Positions 36,915 through 44,232 of a DNA stretch of 64,000 nucleotides are shown in pieces (the stretch's first letter is position 1; each line of letters begins with the position of its first letter). Under the pieces are notes generated by a model, which was given only the letters and a program-made list of their open reading frames with translations, was not told where the DNA came from and made no database searches. The translations under genes and the position numbers were made by a program. The stretch is from Kineococcus xinjiangensis (lineage in GTDB: Bacteria; Actinomycetota; Actinomycetes; Actinomycetales; Kineococcaceae), in assembly GCF_002934625.1 (NCBI RefSeq), contig NZ_PTJD01000005.1:186001-250000 (forward strand). The letters are read 5' to 3'.

Positions 36915-37805
36915 TCAGCGCAGCAGGCGCAGCGTGCGGGAGCTGACCTGCACGCTGAGGCGCTGCCCCCACCCCAGGGTCAGCCGGTCCTCCTCCAGCC
37001 CGTCGCCGAAGACGACCAGCTCCTCGCTGCGGGCCTCGACCAGGAGCGGCTCGTCGCCTGCGGCCACGGTCCCCGCGGTCAGGGCGGTGCCCGTCGCGGG
37101 CGAGGGCCACGCCTCCCGCACGAACCAGGCCAGCGAGGCGTCCGTGGGCGCAGGCAGGGTGCAGCCCGCGACCTGGCGGGCCAGCGAGCCGCACCAGCCC
37201 GTGGCGCCGGTGCCGGTGCCCACGAGCACCCCGCTGGAGGCCTGCACCTCCGAGCGCCCGCCCGCGGTGAGGGCGTAGCGGCTGGTCTGGTGGCTGCGGT
37301 GCCCGGCGAAGACCTCGTTGAGCGCATGCAGCTCCTGGCCGTCGTCGGTGCGCGCGCACACCATGGTGCGCCGCTCCACGTGCGCGTCGGCGGCGAGGGC
37401 GTGCTGCAGCAGGCTCGCCGCGGCCTGCGGGCGGTGCCGGACGAGCACCCCGGGGTTGCGGCCGGGGTCGGGGTCGACGCCGAGCACCACCTGGCCGTCC
37501 AGGTACTTCGCCACGTTGGCGACGAGGCCGTCCTGCCCCACGACCACGACGACGTCCTCGGGGGCGAAGAGGAACCGCGGCAGGTCCTCCCGCTCCACGC
37601 CGCCGCGGCGCCAGTCCAGCGGCACGGCGGCGGCCACCGCGGTCAGCGCCGCGTGCTGGCGCTCCGCCGCGGCGTCCAGCTCGGCCAGGGTGCGCCCGCG
37701 GGTGCGGAGGAAGAACTCCGCCTGCCCGCGGGTGCCGTGGCGGGCGAGCAGGCCGTCCAGCTCGGTGCGCCGGTGCACCAGGACGACGCGCGGTGCGAGG
37801 CTCAT
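36915..37805 (-). CDS. NAD-kinase-like protein with altered GGDG motif
   Basis: Encodes 296 aa. It follows the NAD kinase fold: VVVVVGQDGLVANVAKYLDG where GGDG is usual (here G90-Q-D-G93), a central LHALNEVFAGHRSHQTSRY in the place of the NE motif, and SGVLVGTGTGATGWCGSLAR for the T-G-S-T loop. The Gly-to-Gln change in the phosphate-binding loop may alter ATP or polyphosphate use. The ATG overlaps the stop of the SPFH gene (ATGA at 37802-37805). A true NAD kinase is expected elsewhere in the genome, so this may act on an NAD-like nucleotide or sense it. Confidence 0.78.
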   Translation of the reverse strand: MSLAPRVVLVHRRTELDGLLARHGTRGQAEFFLRTRGRTLAELDAAAERQHAALTAVAAAVPLDWRRGGVEREDLPRFLFAPEDVVVVVGQDGLVANVAKYLDGQVVLGVDPDPGRNPGVLVRHRPQAAASLLQHALAADAHVERRTMVCARTDDGQELHALNEVFAGHRSHQTSRYALTAGGRSEVQASSGVLVGTGTGATGWCGSLARQVAGCTLPAPTDASLAWFVREAWPSPATGTALTAGTVAAGDEPLLVEARSEELVVFGDGLEEDRLTLGWGQRLSVQVSSRTLRLLR

Positions 37806-38809
37806 GCCCGCTCCGGTGCCGCGCCGAGCCGGGCCAGTGCGCCGGTGAGCACGTCGGGGGTCAGCACGAGGCTGCCGATCGCGGGCAGGTTGCCGGCGAG
37901 CTCCCGCACGGCCAGCGCGAGCAGCAGCTCCGGGGCGGCGTCCGCGTGCGCGGCGATCCGGGCGGCCTCGGCCGCGGCGTCCGCCTCGCCGGTCAGGCGC
38001 CGGGCGGTGGCGCGGGCGGCGGCGAGGCGCTCCTCCCGCTCGGCCTCCGCGGTGGTGCGCACCGTGGAGGCGGCGGCCGCCTCCTCCGCGACGCGCCGCT
38101 CGTTGGCGCCGCGCTGGGCGACGAGCTGCTCCTCCCTGCGGGCCAGCTCGATCTGGTTCTGCAGCTCGTTCTCGCCGATGGCGCGCTCCCGCTCCACAGC
38201 CAGGGCGCGGCGCGCGTAGGTGGCGCGGTCGGCCTCCTCCTGCAGCTGCTCGCGGGTGGGGGTGCGCAGCGCCTTCTCCACCTCGGGGGTGGGGCGCACG
38301 GCGACGACCCGGACGTCGAGGACGGCCACGCCGGTCTGGGCGAGGCGGGTGTCGGCGCCGAGGCCGGTGCCGATCTGCTCGCGGGCCAGGGCGACGCCGG
38401 TGACGAGGACGTCGCGCAGGGGGCGGCGGGCGAGGGCGTCGAGGACGTGCTGCTGCGCGGTCTCGGTCAGCAGGGTCGCCAGCTGTTCCAGCGGTGCGCC
38501 GCGCCAGCGGCCGGTGGCGGGGTCGAGGGAGAAGTCCAGTCGGGACGCGGCGAGGTCGGGCTGGACGATGCGGAAGGTGACCGTGGCCTGGACGGTGACG
38601 TCCTGGAAGTCGGCGGTGCGGGCGTGGAACAGCAGGGGCAGTTCGCGGTCGTCCACCGGCACCTCGGAGAGGACGGCGGTGAGGGGGCGGAACCAGAAGG
38701 ACTGCGCCACTCCGGAGTGCACGCGCCGGCCCCGGCGCGTGTGCTCGACGTGGGCGGTGGGGGTTCCGCGCAGGTGGCGCAGGAACGGGTAGCGGGTGAT
38801 GTCGGCCAT
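37802..38809 (-). CDS. SPFH/band-7 domain protein
   Basis: Encodes 335 aa. The band-7 domain spans about residues 25-200 (VPVDDRELPLLFHARTADFQDVTVQATVTFRI, then GVAVLDVRVVAVRPTPEVEKAL), then a long Ala/Glu/Arg-rich coiled coil (200-300) typical of prohibitin/flotillin-like oligomers. There is no clear N-terminal membrane helix, so it may be cytoplasmic or peripherally bound. ATG 38809 is preceded by GAGGAG on the minus strand. It is the first gene of a two-gene operon with the NAD-kinase-like gene and diverges from the Nudix gene; paired operators lie between. Confidence 0.85.
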   Translation of the reverse strand: MADITRYPFLRHLRGTPTAHVEHTRRGRRVHSGVAQSFWFRPLTAVLSEVPVDDRELPLLFHARTADFQDVTVQATVTFRIVQPDLAASRLDFSLDPATGRWRGAPLEQLATLLTETAQQHVLDALARRPLRDVLVTGVALAREQIGTGLGADTRLAQTGVAVLDVRVVAVRPTPEVEKALRTPTREQLQEEADRATYARRALAVERERAIGENELQNQIELARREEQLVAQRGANERRVAEEAAAASTVRTTAEAEREERLAAARATARRLTGEADAAAEAARIAAHADAAPELLLALAVRELAGNLPAIGSLVLTPDVLTGALARLGAAPERA

Positions 38810-38824
38810 CGGGGCCCTCCTCTT

Positions 38825-38839
38825 TCGTCGAGATGACGA
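38825..38839. promoter_or_regulatory. Operator copy 1, TCGTC-N5-GACGA
   Basis: Inverted repeat TCGTC (38825-38829) and GACGA (38835-38839). It overlaps the minus-strand -10 box TATCGT (38841-38836) of the SPFH gene. Confidence 0.65.
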
Positions 38840-38865
38840 TAAGCAGGCCGGTCCGTTGTCGTCAA
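38836..38865 (-). promoter_or_regulatory. Promoter of the SPFH operon
   Basis: On the minus strand TTGACG (38865-38860) and TATCGT (38841-38836) are separated by 18 nt. Operator copy 2 covers the -35 and copy 1 the -10. Confidence 0.6.
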
Positions 38866-38878
38866 CCCGACGACAACG
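38854..38878. promoter_or_regulatory. Operator copy 2, 10-bp perfect inverted repeat
   Basis: CGTTGTCGTC (38854-38863), spacer AACCC, GACGACAACG (38869-38878). The core TCGTC-N5-GACGA is the same as copy 1, with centres 34 bp apart. It lies directly upstream of the Nudix -10 box. Confidence 0.75.
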
Positions 38879-38881
38879 GGC

Positions 38882-38887
38882 TAGGGT
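38882..38887 (+). promoter_or_regulatory. Leaderless -10 box of the Nudix regulator
   Basis: TAGGGT, 6 nt before GTG 38894 and 3 nt after operator copy 2. Confidence 0.6.
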
Positions 38888-38893
38888 TGCGGA

Positions 38894-39613
38894 GTGCCGC
38901 AGCCCTACGACCCCGCCGCCTTCCCGTCCGTCGCGGTCACCGTCGACCTCGTCGTCCTCACCGTGCGGGCGGGTCGCCTCGCCGTGCTCCTCGTCGAACG
39001 CGGCGAGGCCCCCCACCGCGGCCGCCTCGCGCTGCCCGGCGGGTTCCTGCGCCCCGACGAGGACCTGCCGGCCGCCGCGGCGCGCGAACTCGCCGAGGAG
39101 ACCGGACTGCCGCACGACTGCGTGCACCTCGAGCAGCTCGCCACCTACGGCACCCCCGGCCGCGACCCCCGCATGCGTGTCGTGACCATCTGCTACCTCG
39201 CCCTGGCCCCCGACCTGCCCAGTCCCGTCGCCGGCACCGACGCCGCCTCGGCCTCCTTCGTCCCCGTCGACGACGCCCTCGCCGCGGCCCTGGCCTTCGA
39301 CCACGACCGGCTGCTGCGCGACGGGCTCGAGCGCGCCCGCGCGAAGCTGGAGTACACCCCCCTCGCGGCGGCCTTCTGCCCCGAGGAGTTCACCGTCGCG
39401 GAACTGCGCCGCGTCTACGAGGCGGTGTGGGGCACCCCGCTGGACCCGCGCAACTTCCACCGCAAGGTCACCGGCGCGGACGGCTTCCTCGAACCCACCG
39501 GGCACAGCACCACCCGCGACGGCGGCCGGCCCGCCCAGCTCTACCGGCGCGGGCCCGCCCGCACCCTGCACCCGTCGATGCCGCGCAGCACCGGGGATCC
39601 CCACCCGGGCTGA
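38894..39613 (+). CDS. Nudix-domain transcriptional regulator (NrtR-like)
   Basis: Encodes 239 aa. The N-terminal Nudix domain has a complete Nudix box (G-x5-E-x7-R-E-L-x-E-E-x-G-L, about residues 49-71). The C-terminal part (about 150-225: YTPLAAAFCPEEFTVAELRRVYEAV, NFHRKV) is the winged helix of NrtR-type regulators of NAD metabolism, which bind ADP-ribose or NAD-derived ligands. Many NrtR proteins lost Nudix catalysis; here the box is intact, so it may be both enzyme and regulator. The leaderless GTG is adjacent to paired operators shared with the SPFH/NAD-kinase-like operon, its likely targets. Confidence 0.85.
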   Translation: MPQPYDPAAFPSVAVTVDLVVLTVRAGRLAVLLVERGEAPHRGRLALPGGFLRPDEDLPAAAARELAEETGLPHDCVHLEQLATYGTPGRDPRMRVVTICYLALAPDLPSPVAGTDAASASFVPVDDALAAALAFDHDRLLRDGLERARAKLEYTPLAAAFCPEEFTVAELRRVYEAVWGTPLDPRNFHRKVTGADGFLEPTGHSTTRDGGRPAQLYRRGPARTLHPSMPRSTGDPHPG

Positions 39614-39636
39614 TCCCCGCGGCGGGACCCCCGTGA

Positions 39637-39668
39637 GGTGATCCGCGCCACGGGTGATCCGCGCCACG
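39637..39668 (+). repeat. Tandem 16-bp repeat
   Basis: GGTGATCCGCGCCACG occurs twice head-to-tail (39637-39652, 39653-39668), about 115 nt before the CitE-like gene; it could be a pair of regulator sites on the same face with a 16-bp period, or a chance duplication. Confidence 0.7.
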
Positions 39669-39784
39669 AACAGGGCACGCCCGCCCCGCCTGCGCCAGAC
39701 TCGAACGGCACCGCCGCTGCGCGCCCGCCCGGCACCGCCCGGCCGGGCGCCCCGACCCAGCCCCACCGGAAGGACCCACCAGCC

Positions 39785-40612
39785 GTGCCCCGCACCGTGG
39801 AACCCCGCTTCGCCCGCACCTGGCTGCTCGTGCCCGCCACCGCCCCCGACCGCTTCGACGCGGCGCTGGCCTCGCGCACCGACGCGGTCGTGCTCGACCT
39901 CGAGGACGCGGTCGACCCCAGCCGCAAGGGATCCGCGCGCGAGGACGTCCTGCGCTGGCTGCGCGACAGCGGCCAGGGCTGGGTGCGCATCAACGACCGC
40001 ACCTCCCCGTTCTGGGCCGAGGACGTCGCCGGCCTGCGCGACGCCCCCGGCCTGACCGGCGTGATGCTCGCCAAGACCGAGGCCGGCGAGCAGGTGGAGG
40101 AGACCGCCGCCGCCCTCGGCGGGAGCACGCCCGTCGTCGCCCTCGTGGAGTCCGCCCTCGGCATCGAGGACGCCCGCGACATCGCCACCGCCCGCGGCGT
40201 CTTCCGCCTCGCCTTCGGCTCCGGCGACTACCGCCGCGACACCGGTGCCAGCGCCGACGCCCTCGCCATGGCCTACCCCCGCAGCCGCCTCGTCACCGCC
40301 AGCCGCATCGGCGGCCTGCCCGGTCCCGTCGACGGTCCCACCGTCGGCGGCGGACTGCCCGAGCTGCGCGAGCAGTCCGCCGTGGCCGTCTCCCTCGGCA
40401 TGACCGGCAAGCTCTGCCTCGACCTCGCGCAGGCACCCGTCATCAACGAGGTCATGAGCCCCACCGGCACCGACGCCGCGTGGGCGCGCGACGTCCTGCG
40501 CGCCTTCGAGGAGTCCGGCGGCATCGTCCGCGACGGCAGCGACCTGCCCCGCATCGGCCGCGCCCGGCGGATCACGATGCTCGCGGAGGCCTTCGGCGTC
40601 GAGCCGGTCTGA
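39785..40612 (+). CDS. CitE-like lyase (HpcH/HpaI aldolase family)
   Basis: Encodes 275 aa. TIM-barrel features of the CitE family: RTWLLVPATAPDRFDAAL, DAVVLDLEDAVDP (metal-binding acidic residues), WVRINDR, VMLAKTEAGEQV, ALVESALGIEDARDIA (catalytic Glu region) and FGSGDYRRD. Such proteins cleave or make malyl/citramalyl/citryl-CoA; the exact substrate is uncertain. It stands alone without CitD/CitF partners. GTG 39785 is preceded by GGAAGGA, and the tandem repeat at 39637 lies in its upstream region. Confidence 0.85.
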   Translation: MPRTVEPRFARTWLLVPATAPDRFDAALASRTDAVVLDLEDAVDPSRKGSAREDVLRWLRDSGQGWVRINDRTSPFWAEDVAGLRDAPGLTGVMLAKTEAGEQVEETAAALGGSTPVVALVESALGIEDARDIATARGVFRLAFGSGDYRRDTGASADALAMAYPRSRLVTASRIGGLPGPVDGPTVGGGLPELREQSAVAVSLGMTGKLCLDLAQAPVINEVMSPTGTDAAWARDVLRAFEESGGIVRDGSDLPRIGRARRITMLAEAFGVEPV

Positions 40613-40630
40613 CCCGCGCCTCGCCGCTCC

Positions 40631-40664
40631 CGCGCCGGGCCCCTCAGGTGGGGGCCCCGGCGCG
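40631..40664. terminator. Hairpin between convergent CitE-like and DUF1330 genes
   Basis: CGCGCCGGGCCCC (40631-40643) pairs with GGGGCCCCGGCGCG (within 40650-40664) with one bulge. It overlaps the DUF1330 stop codon. Confidence 0.45.
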
Positions 40665-40988
40665 CATCGCGGCCGCCAGGTGCGCCGCCTCGTAGCCGGG
40701 CGCCACCCCTTCGACGACGAGGACGTCCGCCCGCAGGTGCCGCGTCCGCAGCGGCAGGATCGCCCGGTAGCCGGGGGAGGAGTACCACGCCCGCGCGGCG
40801 GCGGCGTCGGGGAACTCCAGCAGGACCAGCACCCCGGGCCACTCGCCCTCCAGGACCTGCGGGGGCGCCCCGTGGACGAGGAAGCGCCCGCCGTGCGGGT
40901 CGAGGGTGGCCTGGATGCGGTCCAGGTACTCGGCGATGTCGGGGTGGGCGGACGTGGTGTGCAGGTGGCCGAGGGCATAGGCGGTCAC
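40644..40988 (-). CDS. DUF1330 family protein
   Basis: Encodes 114 aa. The ferredoxin-like dimeric barrel pattern is seen in YALGHLHTTSAHPDIAEYL, GGRFLVHGAPPQVLEGEWPG and LLEFPDAAAARAWYSSPGY, all typical of DUF1330. The function of the family is unknown. GTG 40988 follows AGGAGA with 7-nt spacing. It diverges from the XRE-type regulator, which may control it. Confidence 0.82.
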   Translation of the reverse strand: MTAYALGHLHTTSAHPDIAEYLDRIQATLDPHGGRFLVHGAPPQVLEGEWPGVLVLLEFPDAAAARAWYSSPGYRAILPLRTRHLRADVLVVEGVAPGYEAAHLAAAMRAGAPT

Positions 40989-41100
40989 GGCGGGTCTCCT
41001 CGATCTCGTGCGCGTGTCGAGCTGTCGACGCCACGCTCGCGCGGCGCGGTGGCCGCGGTCGATGACCTCCGAGGTCATGGCCGCGGCGGCGGCGGGTGCC

Positions 41101-41106
41101 TACGCT
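41101..41106 (+). promoter_or_regulatory. Leaderless -10 box of the XRE regulator
   Basis: TACGCT, 8 nt before ATG 41115. Confidence 0.5.
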
Positions 41107-41114
41107 CGCTCGCC

Positions 41115-41930
41115 ATGACCTCGCTCGCGGTCGCCCGCCCCACCGCCCCGGCTCCCGGCGCAGGCGCGCCCATCGCCGGGAGCCTGCTGCGCGCGTGGCG
41201 CGAGCGCCGCCACCTCAGCCAGCTCGGCCTCTCCGCCGCCACCGGCGTGTCCACCCGGCACCTCAGCTGCGTCGAGACGGGCCGCTCCCGGCCCACCGCC
41301 GAGATGGTCCTGCGCCTGTGCGAGGCGCTCGCCGTGCCCCTGCGGGAGCGCAACGCCATCCTGCTGGCCGCCGGCCACGCCCCCGCCCACCCGGACTCCC
41401 CGCTGCACTCCGAGCGCCTGCGGCCGTGCCTGGAGGCCGTGCGGGCCCTGCTCGACGCCCACGCCCCGTTCCCCGCCCTCCTCGTCGACGCCGAGTGGAC
41501 CCTCGTGGACGCCAACCGCGCCGTCGCCGTCCTCGTCGAGGCGGCCGCACCCGCCCTGCTGGAGCCGCCCGTCAACGTCCTGCGCCTGTCCCTGCACCCC
41601 GACGGTCTCGCCCCGCACATCGGCAACCTCCCCGAGTGGCGCTCGCACCTGCTGCACCGCCTCGCCCGGCAGGCGCAGGCCACCGCCAGCCCCGTCCTCG
41701 CGCAGCTGCTGGCCGAGCTGCGCGCGTACCCCGGCGGTGAGGCCGAGCCGCCCGCGGGCTCCGTCGTCGTGCCGCTGCGGATGCGGGCCCGGGGCCGGGA
41801 GCTGTCCCTGCTCAGCGCCACCTCCGTCTTCGGCACGCCGCTGGACGTCACGCTCGCCGAGCTGGCCGTGGAGTCGTTCTTCCCCGCCGACGGCCCCACC
41901 GCCGCCGCGCTGCGCGAGCTCACCGGCTGA
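41115..41930 (+). CDS. XRE-family regulator with MmyB-like ligand domain
   Basis: Encodes 271 aa. The helix-turn-helix (about residues 24-80) reads LRAWRERRHLSQLGLSAATG and STRHLSCVETGRSRPTAEMV. The rest (about 100-270) is the MmyB-like domain with PFPALLVDAEWTLVDANRAV and NVLRLSLHPDGLAPHI. Members are common, often divergent from the gene they control and thought to bind small ligands such as fatty acids. Here the divergent neighbour is DUF1330. Confidence 0.88.
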   Translation: MTSLAVARPTAPAPGAGAPIAGSLLRAWRERRHLSQLGLSAATGVSTRHLSCVETGRSRPTAEMVLRLCEALAVPLRERNAILLAAGHAPAHPDSPLHSERLRPCLEAVRALLDAHAPFPALLVDAEWTLVDANRAVAVLVEAAAPALLEPPVNVLRLSLHPDGLAPHIGNLPEWRSHLLHRLARQAQATASPVLAQLLAELRAYPGGEAEPPAGSVVVPLRMRARGRELSLLSATSVFGTPLDVTLAELAVESFFPADGPTAAALRELTG

Positions 41931-42027
41931 ACCGCCCGAAGGGGTGGACCGCGCCCTCCCGCCGGAGGAGGCTGGACGTCCGCACCCGATCCGCACGCCC
42001 GCACCCCGTCCGCGAGGAGGAGCCCCC

Positions 42028-42603
42028 GTGAGGACCCCGCACACCGCCGCCGTCACCGCCGTGGCCGCCCTCGCCGTCACCGTCCTGGGCACGGCCCCCG
42101 CCTCGGCCGACGTCGGGGACGGGCAGGTCGTCGTGCTGCACGCCGCGGGCAGCTTCGACCCCTCGGGCACGGGCGGCGCGTGGACCTACGACCCCGCGCT
42201 GGTGCCCGCCGGTGCGCGCGCCCGCGTGGTCTCCGTCTCGGTCGCCCCGGCCGAGCGCACCCGCACGAGGCTGTCCGTGCGCGGCCTCCTGCCGGACCGC
42301 GCCTACGGCGCCCACCTGCACGTCAGCCCCTGCGGTGCCCTGCCCGCCGCCTCCGGCCCGCACTACCAGCAGGTCCCCGACCCGGCGGTGCCGTCCGTCG
42401 ACCCCGCCTACGCCAACCCCGTCAACGAGGTGTGGCTCGACCTGCACACCGACGCCCGCGGCCGGGCGGTCGTCCGCGCCTCCAACCCGTGGTCCTACCG
42501 CGAGGTGCCCGCCTCCCTGGTGCTGCACGCGCAGCACACCCACACCGAGCCGGGCCGGGCCGGCACCGCCGGAGCCCGGCTGGCCTGCATCGACCTGCGC
42601 TAG
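42028..42603 (+). CDS. Secreted Cu/Zn superoxide dismutase-like protein
   Basis: Encodes 191 aa. A Sec signal (about residues 1-28, ending ASA) and a beta-barrel of the Cu/Zn-SOD family: GAHLHVSPCG holds the first His pair and a Cys, GPHYQQ the bridging His, NEVWLDLHTDARGRA the region of the zinc ligands, LVLHAQHTH the last copper His and ARLACIDLR the partner Cys. Metal ligands look mostly kept, but spacing in the zinc loop differs from classical SOD, so enzyme activity is not certain. GTG 42028 has GAGGAGG with 7-nt spacing. Confidence 0.8.
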   Translation: MRTPHTAAVTAVAALAVTVLGTAPASADVGDGQVVVLHAAGSFDPSGTGGAWTYDPALVPAGARARVVSVSVAPAERTRTRLSVRGLLPDRAYGAHLHVSPCGALPAASGPHYQQVPDPAVPSVDPAYANPVNEVWLDLHTDARGRAVVRASNPWSYREVPASLVLHAQHTHTEPGRAGTAGARLACIDLR

Positions 42604-42643
42604 GCCCGGCACCGCAGCAGGGGCCGGGGAGAGGGGCCGCGAC

Positions 42644-44221
42644 GTGGAGCGCTGGAACGGCTGGGGCGACCCGGACCACGACGTCGCGCTGCCCGCGGCC
42701 CTGCCCGGCCTGCTGCTGCACGAGCTGGGCCCCGGCACACCACCCCAGGACGCGCTGCTGGCCGACGTGCTGGGCGCCGCCCCGCCGCCGCGGCTGCCCG
42801 CCGGGGACGGGTTCTCCACCGACGCCCTCGACCGGGTCCTGCACGCGCGCGGGCAGAGCTTCCCCGACCTCGTCGCGCTGCGCTCGGGGCAGCTGGGCAC
42901 CCTGCCCGACGCGGTGGCCCACCCGTCCTCGGCCGCGGAGGTCCGGGCCCTGCTGGAACGGGCGTCGGCCGCCGGTGCGGTGGTCGTGCCCTACGGCGGC
43001 GGCACCAGCGTCGTCGGCGGCATCTCCGCACCCCCGGGCGACGCGCCCGTCCTCACCGTCGACGTCCGGCGCATGCAGCAGCTGCACGCCCTCGACGAGC
43101 ACTCCCGCCTCGCCACGTTCGGCGCGGGCGTGGCGGGCCCGCAGGTGGAGGCGCGGCTGCGGGCGCACGGCCACACCCTCGGCCACTACCCGCAGTCCTT
43201 CGAGCGCTCCACGCTGGGCGGCTGGGTCGCCACCCGCTCCAGCGGCCAGCAGTCCCTCGGCTTCGGCCGCATCGAGGACCTCTTCGCCGGCGGGCGCCTG
43301 GAGGCACCGGCGGGGACCCTGGAGCTGCAGCCCTTCCCGGCCTCCGCCGCCGGACCGGACCTGCGCCAGGCGGTGCTGGGCTCGGAGGGGCGCCTGGGGA
43401 TCCTCACCGACGTGACCGTGCGGGTGCGCCGGCTGCCCGAGGCCGACGTCGTGGCCGGCGCGTTCCTGCCCAGCTGGGACAGCGCCGTGACGGTCGCGCG
43501 GACCCTCGTGCAGGACGGCACGCCCCTGTCGATGGTCCGGCTGAGCACGCCCGCGGAGACGGCCGCCTCCCTGCTGATGGGCGGACGCGCCGGGCGGGCG
43601 ATGGCGGCCGCGCTGGACCTGCGCCGCCTCGGCGGTCAGCGCTGCCTGCTGCTCTTCGGGGTCACGGGCGGCGCGGGCACCGTCCGCAGCGCGCGCCGGC
43701 ACGTGACGCACGTGGTGCGCGCCGCCGGCGGTGTCGGCGCGGGCACGCCCATCGGTCGCAGCTGGCAGCGCGGGCGGTTCTCCGCCCCGTACCTGCGCAA
43801 CCACCTGTGGGAGCGCGGCTACGGCGTGGACACCGTGGAGACGGCGGCGGTGTGGTCGTCGGTGCCGGGTCTGGTGGAGCGGCTGGAGGCGGCCCTGCAC
43901 GGCGCGCTGGAGGAGCGGGTGCACGTCGGCACGCACCTGTCCCACGTCTACCGCAGCGGCTCCAGCGTCTACACGACGTTCGTCTTCCGCCTCTGCCCCG
44001 ACCCGGCGGAGACGCTGCAGCGCTGGGCCCGGCTCAAGGCCGCCGCCCTGCGCGCCATCGCCGAGGGCGGCGGCACCCTCAGCCACCAGCACGGCGTCGG
44101 CCTCGACCACCGCGACGCCCTGCCCGCCGAGAAGGGCCCGCTCGGCATGGCGGCGCTGGCGGCCCTGACGACGGCCTTCGACCCGGCCGGCCTGCTCAAC
44201 CCGGGCAAGCTCCTGCGCTGA
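42644..44221 (+). CDS. FAD-binding oxidase, alkyl-dihydroxyacetone-phosphate synthase-like
   Basis: Encodes 525 aa. A PCMH-type FAD domain (VVPYGGGTSVVGG, about residue 115) and the AgpS C-terminal cap: THLSHVYRSGSSVYTTFVF with the Tyr in the position of the AGPS active-site Tyr, and LSHQHGVGLDHRD where AGPS has a His triplet. In eukaryotes AGPS makes the ether bond of ether lipids; bacterial relatives are common in actinobacteria and often next to glpD, but their product is not settled. It precedes glpD by 11 nt and is probably co-transcribed with it. Confidence 0.85.
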   Translation: MERWNGWGDPDHDVALPAALPGLLLHELGPGTPPQDALLADVLGAAPPPRLPAGDGFSTDALDRVLHARGQSFPDLVALRSGQLGTLPDAVAHPSSAAEVRALLERASAAGAVVVPYGGGTSVVGGISAPPGDAPVLTVDVRRMQQLHALDEHSRLATFGAGVAGPQVEARLRAHGHTLGHYPQSFERSTLGGWVATRSSGQQSLGFGRIEDLFAGGRLEAPAGTLELQPFPASAAGPDLRQAVLGSEGRLGILTDVTVRVRRLPEADVVAGAFLPSWDSAVTVARTLVQDGTPLSMVRLSTPAETAASLLMGGRAGRAMAAALDLRRLGGQRCLLLFGVTGGAGTVRSARRHVTHVVRAAGGVGAGTPIGRSWQRGRFSAPYLRNHLWERGYGVDTVETAAVWSSVPGLVERLEAALHGALEERVHVGTHLSHVYRSGSSVYTTFVFRLCPDPAETLQRWARLKAAALRAIAEGGGTLSHQHGVGLDHRDALPAEKGPLGMAALAALTTAFDPAGLLNPGKLLR

Positions 44222-44232
44222 GAGGAGTCGCG

